Notes: generated from the sequence alone by a model not told the origin. Shown: positions 44,146 to 58,200, numbered from the stretch's first letter. The stretch is DNA of 64,000 nucleotides from Mortierella sp. BCC40632 (GCA_011634665.1 WAEK01000021.1:484501-548500); one strand, 5' to 3'. Numbers and translations: made by a program.

Positions 44146-45292
44146 TCAGGCTAACGGACGCGCAAAGCGCAAGCAGGAGGCCTCCAGGGCTGTGAGAGAA
44201 GCACAGGGGGTGGAAAGGGGAAGGGGCAAAGGTGGTGCGTGGATTGGAAGGTGGCAGGTGGAAGAGTTGAGCGAGTGTGGAGAGAGAAAGAGTAAAGTTG
44301 AGAGCGAGACAGAAAGGACGCGCACACGCACAAAGAGAGTAAAAAGAGAGAGTAGAAAGAGAGTGAAAGAGAGAGTGAAAGAGAGTGAGAGAGTGTGTGT
44401 GTGAAAGAGAACGAGCTGTCGGAAATGGGGCGAGTGAGTGATGTACAGAGTTAGACAATCAATCGGTAAGGTCGGCTCTCAGCTCTTTGTCGGGATGGTC
44501 CTTCGGGGCAGGGGCTGAGCAAAGGGCTGGTTGGTTGAACTAACGAACCATCGAATTTACCGAATGGTATTTAAAAAGGGGCGATTCGGCGAGTGAGAAT
44601 TTATGTTGGGGCTGACGGACGATCGGGGACAACAAACCAGAGGATCGAGGGACAAGAAGCATGGGCTGCTGGGGGAGAGCCAGAGGAGGGTCGGGGACGG
44701 GTGGGACAGAGGCGGACGGGGCGGGGACGGAGACGGGGGGGGAGGACAGGGCAGTTTGTCGTGAGCGAATGAATGGAGGAGGAAGGAGAAGGAGAGGGTG
44801 GAAAAGGAAGGGGAGGTGGTGGATGGATGGGAGGATGGAAGGATGGATGGATGGATGGATGAAGGTAGGGAAGGAGAATGAGAATGCAAAGATTGAAAAA
44901 AAAAGGGAGAGAAAGGGAGAAAAAAAAAAAAAATTTAAAATGATGATCCGATGACATTTCTGTTGCAGCGGCCTGCGTCCCGGTCAAAGCAGGCGGGACG
45001 CGTGGGCGGAGAGGATGTTCAGACTGAGAACACAGAACCGACGCAAGACGGACACAAGGCAGACACACAGGCGGACACAGAAGGACACAAGAGAAGAGGA
45101 AGATAACACACCGATGCAGTCGTCGGACATGCGCATGCGACCGCTGCAGACTGGGCGCGTCCCTTTTTTTGTTTCTTGGCCTGGCCTCTTTCTCTCTTTT
45201 TCTCTCTTTTTCTCTGTCCGCCCGTCCCGCCGCATGGTCCTCGCCAGGGGATGCCCACATGGCCCTTGCTCCTCTCTCTCTCTCTCGCTCTT

Positions 45293-45325
<33 letters not shown>

Positions 45326-46444
45326 TTCTCTCTACTCTCTTTCCCCCGAGCAAAATACGCAGGCACATCTGATCTCCTCTCATCCTCGCCTTTGTTCTCG
45401 TCGTGTGGCGCCGGGAGAGCATAATTGCTACTGCTCGTGACCCATTTGGGCAACACTGTCCAGCGCTGGGCCAGGTTGGTCACTCCAACAAGAGCAAGAG
45501 ACGGCGCAACATCAGAACAACCAATTGGACACACGCAGGTACCGCAAATATGCTGGAAGATAACTGAAGGACGACAGACGGCAAATAGGCAGGGCAGCAG
45601 GCTCTCCACCTTTTCTTTTGCCAGACCATGTGGCCCGCATTGGGTTTGTCTCCTTTGTCCCCTTCTTTGTCCAGCTCACTCAGCTCGATCCCGGTCCTTG
45701 TGTTGTTAGACTTAAAAAAAGCGTGCATAACTCTACCCATCCCCGCACATTGATGTCCTTTTCCCCTACCAAACTGCGGGTATTCTCTCCCTTTCCTCCT
45801 TTTCTTCCTATTCACGAGAGGACTCGAGTCAAAGCAACCTCTAGCGGTCGCAATTGCTTGCCCTTTTCCACCTTCTTGGCTCCTATTCATGCCTTTCTGA
45901 CCATCCCTGCTCCACAGTCCCACACGTGGTCTGAGCAAGGCGAATCCCTCACTGGATCAGTCGTTGCGAGAGAGAGAAGGGTGGAAGGGGAGGAAGGAGA
46001 TTCGTTGTCCGACCAGCATGCATGTAAACCATCTCTCTCTTTTGCTCGACGGGACTCAATAAGCTAAGCTTTCTGGGTCCATCAAGGCGAGGACATAGTC
46101 TCCTCTCCCCTTGGATGCTCTCTTTAAAAAAAAAAAAAAAAAAAAAGCTGCTAGACCCACCCAAAGCACGTCGAGTCCTTGCAGACAAACACCTGTCCTC
46201 TCCTCCAATTGTCTGTGCGCTCTCAAAAGGGTTGCCAGGCCCTTTACCCTTTCCCCGCTTTATCCTCTCTGAGCTAGACTACCCCCCAAGCAGGCACGAA
46301 TAGAGTCGCGAGCCGCCTTTGTTGACAGTACATTATAAGGACCCTTTGCCCTTCCCGTTACCTTTCTTGTTTTTTTTACCCACTCTGGATTCAATGGTAA
46401 AAAAAAAAGTCATTCTATTGTATTATGCTCATTTCTATCTCTAT
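44146..46444. other. 2.3-kb intergenic region upstream of the RasGEF gene
   Basis: Between the RasGEF start and the MAK5 3' end, both minus strand. It holds GA-rich sequence (44270-44410), GGAT repeats (44820-44860), G-rich sequence near 44730, CT-rich tracts (45190-45350) and A runs near 44920 and 46125-46146. Predicted frames are low complexity. I see no gene. Confidence 0.5.
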
Positions 46445-46974
46445 TCACTTTTTCTTGGATCCTCCTCCATTCTTTTGCGCTTTGATATCCTCCAACGCCG
46501 TCGACTGGACATGGCCTGGCATAAGAGTATCCACATTAGCGTTCATCCTCAGGCGCTCCGCCAGGTCTCGGATCGTGCCACTAGTGATGTATCTTGCACT
46601 GGCTCCCTTTGGCATCATGGCCGTTTGCAACAACTCCTTGAGCTGTGCTCGCATGGTCCTGATCTTGTTCTTTCGAGCTGTCATCACGGAGTGGTCTTCA
46701 CCATCCTTATTCTTAGCCCCCCGACCAGAATTTAACATGTCTTCGTCGACAATAATGTCCATTGCCTCGGCAGACTTGAGCATCCAGTCATCTTGGTGAG
46801 CGGCCTAATGAAAACAGGAAGAAGAAAAATCGTGGTCAGGCATTCGAGTTCTAATAGTTGTCTATATATATATCTCTCTATATATCTCTCTATATATATC
46901 TCTATATATCTATCTCTATATATATATATATATATATCTCTATATATCTCTATCTATATCTCTATATATCTATA

Positions 46975-47008
<34 letters not shown>

Positions 47009-49963
47009 CATTTCATATTCAGCTTCTCTTCCTTAATTTACCTTCTGAACACGATGTTCCTCTGTGTCAATCTTCTTGGCCAATGCCACTCGCTTCTTCA
47101 TCTCCGTGACAAGACCATGTTCCACAGGGAACTCGGGGATACCTCCATTCTGGTCCTTCTTGAGCGTAATGCACATCTTGCGATACAATTGCACCTCATC
47201 TGGTCCGCAGATCAACAATGAAATACCCTCATTCTGTGCACGCGCTGTACGACCACTCCGATGCACATAAATGTCACCCGATCGAGGCACCTGGTAATGA
47301 ATGACATGGTCCACCATTGGAATATCCAAACCACGGGCTGCAACATCCGAAGCCACCATCACTGCATGAGGATTGGTCTTGAACCGATCCAAGTTCTTGA
47401 GTCGCTGTCGTTGTTGCATTTGAGCATGGAGTCCCAATGCATCGATGCCAAGCAATTGCATCATTGGTACAATATGTCGGATCGCATCAATCGAGTTGAC
47501 AAAGACAAGGGTGCGTCCAGGATACTTCTTCACAAAATAGTACAGATACAAATCCTTCTCCTCTGTCAAACAATCGATCTTGGCCTCCAACAATCGTGAT
47601 GCAACAATCTTGTCCGAAGTCACATTCACGAGTGCAGGGATCTCGTCCTGAAACTCGATCCTGTCCATCAAGGCCTCCATCGATCCTTCAACACTGTCCT
47701 TCTCCACAGATTTGGCTCGAACCTTTTTCCTCGAGAGATTCAGACTGAGCTCCTTGCTCAATGTTGCTGTAAAGATAAATGTCTGACGATTATGTTCATA
47801 ATCCGTCTTGGCAATAGAAACTGCCTGAGTAGGTTCATCCTGTTCGGCTTTCTCGTTCTTCTTGACATGCTGATCCCATTCACTGGTCAGTTCCCGCTTG
47901 CGCTCCATGATTTTCAAGATATTGGTCAACTCTTCGAAATGACCCGATTCGAGCATCCTGTCTGCCTCATCCAAGACTAGGTACCGTACATTGGCAATGC
48001 GCTCGGTGTAGGCTGCGTTGGTCGAGATGAGCTCCCAAAGACGACCTGGGGTGGCAACAATGATGGATGGTTGACGATCCAACTGACGTGTCTGCTTCTG
48101 GATCGACATTCCTCCTACAATTGGAACGATATGATGACCCGTAAACTGGGTGAAGGGCACAAGATGATCTTTGATCTGAATAGCCAATTCACGAGTTGGG
48201 GTGAGGATCAGGGCCGTCAACGTCTCCTGAAGAGTAGATTTGCTTGCTGCTGCAAGCTCTGCCTGCTGAGCAAGGCATTGAATAATCGGAAGACCAAAAG
48301 CGAGCGTCTTTCCCGAACCCTGAGAATCGATGACAGAAGCAAAAGAGGAAGAAGAGGGGACTGTTTGTCAGTAATTCGTTGCAAAAGGAGAGATCCGACT
48401 TTCTCATACCCCTTAGAAACGATGATCCTAATCCTAGTTAACCTACTGTTTCTGCGACACCGACAACATCACGACCCTCAAGCGCTAAGGGAAGAGTCTT
48501 TTCCTGGATCGAGGTGGGCGTGCCAAACTCTTTCTTCTTGAGCGCATTCTGAATCATAGGTGAGAGTTTGTAGTCTTTCCATTTGGAGATGTCAAACTCT
48601 AATAGATGAACAGAAAAGGGATGGAAGAAGGAATTGTAGAGGCCAGTTCCGAAGAGTTAATGATCTTGCGCATGGTCTGGATTCAATCAATGGGGTGGCA
48701 AAAGAATAAGTTGATGTTTCCCGAAAGTATATCCCTTACTCTGGTTAACGCCCTCCATGGGATCGTGTGCTTTGACAGGCTCCTGCTGGGCCCTCAATGC
48801 AGCCTTGGCTGCCTTGGCTGCCTCTCTCTTAGCCTTCAATTTCTCCAGCTTAAGAAGACCACGTTCCTTCTTGGTCAACTTTTTAGAAGCCGTGCCTTCC
48901 TTTCCATCAGTCTTCTCGCTATCCTCTTCTTCATCCTCGCTATCCTCCCCTTCGACTGATTCGTTGTCAGACTCCATCTCTGGTTCTGGTTCAGGAACCT
49001 TTTGCTTTTTGGCTGTCACTTTGGTTGACTTCTTTGTCGCCTCAGATGCTGACTGCTTCTCTTCCGTATCAACCTCCATCTCGGTAGTCTCCTCTGATTC
49101 CTCAATGCTGCCCTTCGAGCCCTTTGAAGAGGTACCCTCCTTCTTGGTCGCCTTTTGTTGCTGTTGAGCCAAAACATCTTCGTCAAAAGTGTCAACGTCG
49201 TAATAGACTTCACCATCATCAACACTCAATGGCTCCGAGTGCTTGACGTTCTTGCCTCTCTTTTTCTCAGCTGCAGTGGGATCATGCTGTTGAAGTATTC
49301 CGCAAAAATATATGTAAAGGGAGAGGTCAGTCTTATAGCACGAGCTCCCAATGATACCAGAAATATCCAGATAAAGCAGTGCAGCCTCCCTACCTTAAAG
49401 ACAACGGTCCTTCCTGTCTCCTCAGTGCCTTCGTATGATACATCAACGCCATCCAACTCCTCGAGGCACAAAAAGCCCTCCATGTCGTCCATATGCATAC
49501 CATCTGTGCTGACAGGTGTCCATCCCCAGTCATCCACACTATTAAAGTCGGCAGAGACAATCTTTCCCAGTCTTGTCTTTTTGCCGCCCTTCTTGCCCTT
49601 ATTCAAGCTGCTACGGAGATCGATCTTTCGACCTTTCTTGACTGATGCAGCGATCTCCTTGGAACCAGTCGGCAAATCAGGCACGCTCATCAAAGATACC
49701 TGACTCCAGTTCTTTTCCTCTTCTGTCATTGCCGCAGACCCTTGTTGATGACGAGCCCGTTTCCGCTGAGACTTGGAAAGGGTCCGTTGATCCTCCGTAT
49801 TGTCGCCGTTCTCCTCTGAGCCAGTGGCCTCGTTAGCCTGAGTTTTGTTGCTGCGAGGGTTAGAGGAATCCATGGCAGAGGCTGAGGACGATGACTTTTT
49901 CCGTTTAGTATTCGAACGTTTGGCCGGAGCTTGTGCCGGGCTGTCCTGTACAATCCATGTCAT
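46445..49963 (-). CDS. MAK5: DEAD-box RNA helicase MAK5/DDX24 (60S ribosome assembly)
   Basis: Exons (minus) 49963-49394, 49286-48740, 48598-48447, 48319-47042 and 46804-46445, 968 aa. A basic then acidic N-terminal region (residues 1-370, with DWGWTPV and a Glu-rich segment) precedes the helicase core. Motifs: FGTPTSIQEKTLPLAL (Q motif), AETGSGKT (motif I, split by an intron), PTRELAIQI (Ia), TPGRLWEL (Ib), LDEADRM (II), FTATL (III, Thr for the usual Ser), FVNSIDAIRH (IV), ASDVAARGLDI (V) and YVHRSGRTAR (VI). The long insertion between motifs II and III is typical of Mak5. The family acts in the nucleolus in large-subunit rRNA processing. The ATG at 49963 is chosen because it precedes the conserved start; an in-frame TTG lies a little upstream. 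Intron 4 is a TATATCTC microsatellite. Confidence 0.93.
46862..47005 (+). repeat. (TATATCTC)n and CT microsatellite in MAK5 intron 4
   Basis: Imperfect TATATCTC/TATATATC repeats grading into TC repeats, filling most of the last intron of MAK5. Confidence 0.92.
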
Positions 49964-50027
49964 GATGGCTAGAGCTGGTCTGGTCAATGGGAGTGAAGAG
50001 AACGTGCAATTGTCTTCATGGAGGAAT

Positions 50028-50070
<43 letters not shown>

Positions 50071-50392
50071 TGGCTTGGCATGTTTCCCTCCAGCCATAAT
50101 GTCGGGGGAGGCATTGACGCTCCCCTTTTCCTCCCAGTTGTTGTGGTAAATCAGTGCAAAAAAGAAAATATTTAGTATTGTTTGCATGTCTATGTATATG
50201 CCTATCTACATGTGTTTGCTACTGGCCCATAAAATGATTATTTTGGGAGCTTTTGGCAAAGCGGGTTTAAATGGTGCTCCAGGTAAGTTACTTGAAGAAG
50301 TAGGAAGGGAAGGGGGGAGTGGCAAACAAGTGTCTCCTCCGCTAATTCTCCTTTTCCACTTTTCCAGTACTTTCGTCCTTTTTTTTCTTCTT
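49964..50392. other. Intergenic region between MAK5 and CHO2
   Basis: MAK5 promoter and CHO2 3' flank. Contains a 33-A run (50036-50068). No gene seen. Confidence 0.6.
50036..50068 (+). repeat. Poly(A) tract, 33 nt
   Basis: A run 73 bases upstream of the MAK5 ATG (poly-T on the MAK5 sense strand), so probably part of its promoter. Confidence 0.95.
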
Positions 50393-52694
50393 TTAAACCG
50401 CCGCGGCGACAGCAGGCAGTGTTGCTGTAGTGGTTGGGACCTCTGTGGAATCTCTGGGCGATTCTGTTGCTGTTGAACCTGACTCTGTCGAAGCCGAGGC
50501 CGAATGGCTCGAGAATGGTGCAAGCGCACGCTGCGCGGTAAAGATTCGAAGGGCAAGGTGAAGACAGCTCATATCGATCGCAGCGACCTCCCATGAAAAT
50601 TCAATGCCATAGAGCAATTGGATACCCTTCACAATCCTTGTTGCAATTTGCTCGTTAATCATGACAAACTTTTCATCCACCGTGCATGGCATCCTCTCGG
50701 CATCGTTGTTAAAGCATCGCTGAACATAGGGCAGGAGTGACTGACCAATAGATGCAACAGTATGTTCCTTGTCCTCTGCACGGCTTTCCACTAAACAAAC
50801 AAAAGAAGTAACCCCAACCCCAAATTAGTAAAGTGCAAAGAAAAAGAAAAAGAAAAAGACTTCAACAACCTGAGGCAAATATCACAAAGTTGGACCTACA
50901 CTTGATTTCAAAAGGCGCTGTGAAGGCCATGACATTGTATCGTCCATGATGATGGTATCGGAACTCGAATGTTCCCTCGAACCAAGGGAGCTTGTCGCCC
51001 AAAAAGACCACACGGCCCTTGTTCACTTGAAGATTGCCCTCGGAAAGAGTGATAACCTCCTCCTCAAAGACTTCACCGTCGCCCTTTCCTGCATGGTTCT
51101 CAACACCTTCTTCAGCTTCTCCCAATCCTGGGTCACGTCCAACGTAAAGGTACTTGCCCTTGGACGCAATACTGGTCACCTTCTGAGAGGCGTTGCTAGA
51201 TGTCTTGTAGATACCGATCCAGTCCTGGGCGCCGTGATTAAGAGGAGCTGTCCATTCTACCGTGAACTGTTGTCCAAGCGAATAGACTGCAATACCGTCT
51301 TCGTTGATCTTGGGTGCGGTTTCGTTGACAATCTTGATCGAGTATTGTGACATGTCGTAATCGCCCATATCATCCCAAGTACGTCTACATACACAGGTTT
51401 AAAGAATGTTAGCCTTATGTCTCTGACTGAGGTCTTAGCAAACAAGAGAAAGCAATCAACTTACGCAACAAGGAGCTTCTCCTTCGAGCTCTGGAGTAGA
51501 GCCTTGGAGCTCGAAACCATCTCCTGAATTCGAGGAGCAACACTCTGAACAAGCTCATTCAAATCGGTCTTAGTGCCCTCTACAAAATCCTGGGCCCTGC
51601 CCGAGACAACACGTGTACGATGAAGAACATCCTTGATCTCGGGAGTCTCCTCCAACTTTTCACGAATCTTGGAAACTTCATCCTTCAACTTGGGAGGCAA
51701 GATCTTGGCCGTCTTCACCGTCTTAACCACGCCGGCGTCTTTGCGGATCTGATCACCATAGATCTTGCGCATATGAGGCGACTCGACATAATGCAAGAAC
51801 AAAAAGTTGGATACTTGCGAAAACATGGCCAAGATAAAGATGGACCAACTGTTGCAGATCAATGCCATGCCCCAGAAAGCAGCATGACCCATCACCTTCT
51901 CGGGATTGTTCACAAATCGGTAGATGCCAGTGTAGAACAATCCACTCGAGGACTCTTCCATGAAAAAGTCACCATAGAACCATCCAAAATCACCCAAGAC
52001 CTCAAAAACAGACACAGACGCCCAAATGTGGAGCGCAATCAAGGCGAAGCCGAGCACGTGACGGAGCAAGACCGTACCATATGTCCAATCGTCAGGAATC
52101 GAGTACATCTTGAAGGCGGCCAAGAAAAAGGTTGCATAGGTCATGCTGTTGGACAGATTAAAGATGCTCTTCCAGTTCTGGAAAGCATCCAGGGCCGTGC
52201 CGCCGTGCTTGATAAAGTGCTTTGTGTAAAATTTGTTGACACTCTGCTGCTTCAGGACGGCACCAAGGATATACGAATGGAACACGCGCCAGGCAAGTGC
52301 TTGAAAGACCATCAAAAAGTTGAGGAATCGTGGGCCAGTATTGGAGACCAAGAGTGGGACCAGAGTCGCATAAAAGATGATCATGGCCACAAAGATATCG
52401 GCTGAGCGGAAAATGTCAAAGTTCTTGAACACAATAAGATCGCGTCTAAAGTAGGTGTTGTACATATCCTTGGATCCACAGGGGACCAGGGTCGATGAGA
52501 CGGCCACTGCTGCCTGATCCAAAGATTCTGTCGACGGTGAAGGAGGCGATGCCACGGAGGAGCTGAGGGCTGACTCTGTCAAGACAGGAACGCGTTTCTT
52601 GGGGATCGTAGGAGGGTTGTAGGTCTTGTCGATATCTGGTGAGTGAAAGGTTTCATAGATTGTATTTATCCATTAGCCGGCTGTAGAGTCTTAC

Positions 52695-52728
<34 letters not shown>

Positions 52729-54519
52729 GAAAAGCCATAATCAAATAGGAAGGAAGACTTACGAGGATTCTCAACAAGGGTGAGGAAGACAAACTGGGCA
52801 GCATGGGCAAACAGCGAGACAAAGAGCACCATGTAGGAAGCCATCATCAGCGAGATACCATAATAGCCAGCATAACCAACCGAGTACATTGGGTGGGGTG
52901 CCATCTCAAATACTCCGTCAAAGGTCAATGACTGCTCAATCAAGAAGAAGAAGTCGCCCCAATCTAATACCAAGGAATTTACAAAGAGAGTCGTAGGAGT
53001 TTGAATCGGAGAAGCGTGAAGTGTGGGGTTAGTGGGCCAGACAAACATATGACAAGTGGCGGAGAAGGAGCAATGTCGTGCTTGGTCCGTAATAGCTGCT
53101 GCAATAGCTGCTGCCACGGTCTCCTGGGTGAATAATCAAACGTCCACAACAACACCAGCAATAACAAAAACAACAACAGCACAAGAGACACCATGCCTTT
53201 TTCGTGTCTGTGTGACAGTCATTGCCCAGTACAAAAACAAAAAAAACAAAAAAAAAAAAGCGAGTAGATAAGTAGATAATCAAAACAGTAACTTACACCA
53301 GGCAAAGTCCTTGACTACGCGGTGAGCGTCGAGCTTGACCCAGATATTGAAAAAGACAAGAATAAAGCCAGCAATCCAACGAAGAATATGGCCAAAGAAA
53401 CCTGATCCCGCAGGGAATGTAAGCCACGACAGAGCAAAGCAGACATAGGTCGTAAAGTCATTCATCAGGATCAGATCGACCAATTGACGGTAAAGCAGCC
53501 ACGAGTTGTACTCGATCGGGACAGTCTTGTTACGGGAAGGAAGGGAGTGAAGGCATAGTGATGCATGCAGGCAAACAGGTCGATTTGTCAGTCAAGGAGA
53601 AGAAAAAAAAAATAAAAAAAAAATACAAAAAACGGGTGTACTAGGCTTACATCAAAGTCATAGTCCTTTTCCATCTTGCAGCTGAGCTCACTCTTGAGCC
53701 AATCGTACCAAGGACCCCCACGGGTCTTGTCAAAGATACCCTTCTCCTTTGCCCATGCCACCAATCCACGTCGCTCACTCTGAAGCTTGAGTAGATAGCC
53801 CAAACCTGCATTGTAGCCCGCTCTCCAGAACATGAATAGGACCAGGAAAAGCCAGCGCTTGACAGAAGTGGGCAAGGTGAAGAACATCAAGATCTGGACA
53901 CCCATGACAGCCAACGTGATAAGATCAAAGGCTGACTTTTTCTTGGACATGTCAAAGATCTCAGTCAACATATCCTTCGTCACTGGCACACGGAAGACTG
54001 CATGAGATAAAGGGGGAAAGTGGGAAGGGTGACATGGATGGAAAAGGTACAAAGAGATGTTAGCCGTTGTTTCTTCTTTTTTTTTTTTTGTGGTTGTTAT
54101 GCCCAGGAAGGAGAAAACTGGTGCCATCTTTTATGGCGGTTGAGGAACCAGAAGAAGAAAAAGAGACACAAGCCCAGGGACATTGATACATCTCGACATG
54201 TACGTGGTCGGTGGGAAACGAAGAGAGGGGGCGAGCAGCATAGTGAGCACAACTGAATGCCCGTGCTGAGGTTGTAGAACCTACTTGTGCCGTTGGGCGT
54301 CTTGCCAAAGGTTGGCAGCTCCTGGTCATTGGAAAGACCCTCGTGCTTGTGCGAGTCGGAAGACGTTGAGGACTCGGACGAGGAGCGTTGACGGGAGGGC
54401 TCTGATCGGGTGGCTGCGTCGTGCGATGGATGGATCTTTGTGGCAGACGAGATTCCATGGTCGGATGCATCCTCGGTGGAGGAGGCAGCCGCCTTCCTGT
54501 TACGGAGCTCGGTGTCCAT
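50393..54519 (-). CDS. CHO2: Phosphatidylethanolamine N-methyltransferase
   Basis: Exons (minus) 54519-54285, 53997-53651, 53525-53297, 52963-52763, 52635-51465, 51384-50900 and 50790-50393, 1021 aa. Recognised by the Cho2 arrangement: [15 protein letters not shown], then many membrane helices with [57 protein letters not shown] in the first methyltransferase-like module, a second module ([20 protein letters not shown]) and a hydrophilic C-terminal domain ([41 protein letters not shown]). The enzyme makes the first S-adenosylmethionine-dependent methylation of phosphatidylethanolamine in the ER, leading to phosphatidylcholine. The HPMYxxGY motif in the first module and the related [13 protein letters not shown] in the second are the expected SAM/lipid-binding regions. 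Seven exons with consistent phases. A GA microsatellite (52694-52731) lies in intron 4. Length is slightly above yeast Cho2. Confidence 0.92.
52694..52731 (+). repeat. (GA)n microsatellite in CHO2 intron
   Basis: GA repeat with one interruption in the fourth intron of CHO2. Confidence 0.9.
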
Positions 54520-55209
54520 GGCGTGTGCACTCTCTTGCTGGCCGCTGAACTTTCTCTGGGAAGGTAGGAGGAGGGAGGGGAGGAGGAAGAGTGACGAGAA
54601 TGAAGTGAAACGAAGAGTGAATGAGTGGAGGGAGAGTGAGAGAGAGAAGAAAAAAAAAAAAAAGAAAGGCGATGGAGAGGATGGGCGTGAGAGAGGAAAT
54701 AAAGACCAAAGGCTGATGGCGCGCAGAAAGCGATGGAAGATCCGGTTGGTGACAAATCCCACCCTCACTTCCTCTGCCCCCCTCACTCCCCTCTCTATCT
54801 CTCTTGCTTCCTTTTCTTCTTCTTACTTTTTCCCCACCAGAGACAAAAAAACGAGGACCTCGCCCAGTAGCAGTGGCGACGCCTGAGTGGCAGAGAGAGC
54901 AGTCTGTGTCTGTCGCGTGCGGCAGAGCCATATGATGGGCCATTGCACATGACGATCTAGGCAGGGCTGCTCTGCACCGTGTCCAGTGCACCTTTGAATA
55001 GGGTTCTCGCACCCCAACAAACGACCGTTTTTTTTTTTTTTTTTTTTCAGCAAGAGGCTGTCCTCCCCCAAGGGACTCCTCTTCTGCTCACTTGTACTCC
55101 CCACCCACTCACATAAAGTAGACCTTCACGAAGTATCGCGGCGCACCTATGCCTCCTCTCGTGCTTGGATCACTTTATTTGTATTTTGCAAGACAACTGT
55201 CTCAATAGT
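54520..55209. other. Region between CHO2 start and TOP2 end
   Basis: CHO2 promoter and TOP2 3' flank, both minus strand. Contains an A run (about 54649-54663), a T run (about 55028-55048) and CT-rich sequence. No gene seen. Confidence 0.55.
55174..55179 (-). terminator. Polyadenylation signal of TOP2
   Basis: AATAAA on the minus strand, about 30 bases beyond the TOP2 stop codon at 55210. Confidence 0.45.
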
Positions 55210-58200
55210 TTAGTCGTCGTCGCTAATATCGACATACTTCATCTTTTTCTTGGTTGCTGATCGCTTCTGACTTCCCGACGATAACAAGGTTCTATCCGTT
55301 AGTTCGGCCAACAGCTGTGAGCTCGCTGATGCCTTTGGTGCCTGAGTCGTTGTCAAATCAAGAGTCTTAGCTCCCGCCACTGCTCCTGTCGATGTTGCTG
55401 AAGTGGATAGAGTCAATGATCCAGAGCTACTACTCGCCACAGCTCCTCCACCACCTGAATCGCCACCCTTGGTCGATCGGGCTGGAACTGGAACTCGCTT
55501 CTTAACCGACGAAGTTTTGGATGGGATCATGATCGAGAACATCGCATCGTCGTCATCTTGGTCCTTGGCCGTCGCAGTAGAGATCGATCCCGAAGAAAGA
55601 TCAGCAGGGCTCGTCATTGTGGAGTTGTTTTCGTCAATTGCCATCGTTTCCTTAGCCTGGGATTCCTCAACCTCACTCTTGTTCAGGTCATCGAGGGGGT
55701 CATCCCTTGCTTTGAAATCCACATCCATTGCCTCGTCATGACTATCTGTACCGTCTTCTGCAGTGAGTGAAAACAGTTTCTTGGCTGCGGCCGTGGCCGA
55801 GCCGAGCTTTGAATTGGTCTCAGACTTGGTCTGAGCTTTACGAGAGGTGGTAACCCGCTTCTCAGGAGCAGCCTTTTTCTTACCCTTCTTGGTCTCGATA
55901 AAATCGTCCTCATCGTCGTCTTTGTCGCCATCATCTTCGTCACCATAGGCCTCGTCCTCATCCTCTTCAGTATCGGAAGCAATTGTCCTCGCACGTGAAT
56001 GCTTTGCTTTTGGTTTGGATACAGAGCCACGCACTTTAGGAATAAGGTCTTCGTCCTCACTCATGGGCTTGGATGGCTTTGGATCTCCACTGATCTCCTC
56101 CAAATCAAAAGTCTTGGTCATCTTGCGAGGTGTCGTCGGTCCACTACCAGTAGGCTTTCTTGGCGAAGGGAGAAAGTCATCTTCATCGTCATCATCAAAG
56201 TCAGAGTCGCGGTCCACAATCACAGGTCGCTTTGCGCGAGCCGCTCGGGGCGCTCTCGTTGATGGCAGACGAGGGGGAAGGTCGGCATCCTCCATCATCA
56301 CATCGTCGTCATCGTCATCCTCGCGGGGCAGACGCTTAAGTACAAAACCGTCGTCATCGCCACCATCGCTGCTTTCATCGCCTGGCAACCGTTTCTTGAG
56401 ACGGCTCCCTTTTCCTTTTGGAGTCCTGAATGGCGAATCATCCGAGCTATCAAGCTCTGCTTTGACTCCACTCTCTCCTCCAGTTGGAGTTGACTTGCCC
56501 TTCATCATTTCAAGGAGAGACTGCTGTTTCTTGGGACCGCTAGAGACCACAGATATTGAAGTAGATGCAGCTGGCGTTGGTGTAGTCTTTTTAAAGAAGC
56601 TTGCGATATCCCGTGACACATCCTCGGACTTAACCTCAGTCTTGATCTCAGTCTTGATCTCGGTTTTTACTTTGGGCTTGGTCTCCATTGCCTCAGTCTC
56701 AGTCTTGACAGCTTTTTTGGGAGCAGTCACCCTCTTTGGCTTCTTGACTTCAAAGTCGTCGTCATCGCCGTTCTTGGCCCTGGAACCAACCTTACGTCCA
56801 GTGGGACCCTTCTTCTTTTTACCTGCGCCTAAATAGTTGGCTTCAGCAATATCATCTTCAAGGAGCTGCTCCCATGCTGCCATAAACCCATCCAAATCTT
56901 CGTTCCAAAGATCGTATACAGTCTTGTCGATAAGTGTCTTTAGCTCTTCACTCTTTTGATCCCGCTCCTTCTTGAGTTCCTCCACCTTCTCAGAAGTCAA
57001 GCTCCAGATGGGGAGTCTCAATAAGTAATCAAACTCATTGCCCTTGTCGACTCTAGGCTTGGCTTCCTGGTTTGCGGAAGCATCATCTCCAACGTTTTCC
57101 GTATCAAGATCCCATGCAGGAGTGAAGCCCTTGACGTGCAGGTCATCTACCACTACTGCCTTCTTCCTATTCTGGACTTGGAGCTCGCCAGAGATAATCA
57201 TAAGGATGAATCGAGCCTTGTTGTCAAGACGCATCCATTGCTTTGTGAATAAGCCGGTCAAGTAATCCTATCGCATATGTCACCGCCCCACGTTAAACAA
57301 ATAAACTCGTTAGCCATCTTCTCGTACCTGTAGCATCACGCACACTAAAACCCATTGTCATTTGACCTAGGCACCTACCTTGCGTTTCCTATAGTAATCG
57401 ATGCGGACATCATAAAACTCTTGCACAATTTGCTCTGCAGATGAATATTTCTTGATACGTCCTTGTGGGTCAAAGCAGACCATGTTCGAGGTGGTGATCG
57501 TGCTGACCAACTTGAATTTCTTATCCAAGCCCTCCTCACGAGCCTTGCGCATGTTGTCGGCAGTCAAGGTCACTGTCAAATCAACACGGGAAATAGTACC
57601 ATCATCACGATAATCTCTGACCCAGCTTGGGACTTTTTCTGTGCCCGAAATCCATTGCTCGAGTTGCTCACAGTAGGGCGAAGTCCAGGTGCGGATGGGC
57701 AATTCCGAAATCTTGACACTGGTATCGTCCAGCTCTTCGATCAAGCCACCCACCTTGAACTTGTATTCACTTTCCTTCTCGACTGTGCCCACAAACCCAC
57801 GGTACCAGGGAGTCATCGGTACTTGATCTTCACCCTTCATCAGACGACGCAAATTGGCAATGATGTCTACCGGGTTAAAGTTGGGGATGCTTGAACTCCA
57901 ACCAGTACCAATACCATCAGAGCCATTGACAAGCACCATCGGCAGGACTGGGACGTAGTACTCGGGCTCAATCCAGTCACCATCATCGTTAAGATAAGTC
58001 AATAGAGCATCGTCTTGCGCATGGAAGACACGGCGAGTAATGGGTGGAAGTGCGGTGAAAATGTAACGAGCACTGGCGGCATCTTTTCCACCCGCCATTC
58101 TACTACCAAACTGACCATTAGGCGACAGCAGATTGATATTGTTGCTGCCAACAAAGTTTTGAGCCAATCCTACAATCGTCATGGTCAAACTCTGCTCTCC

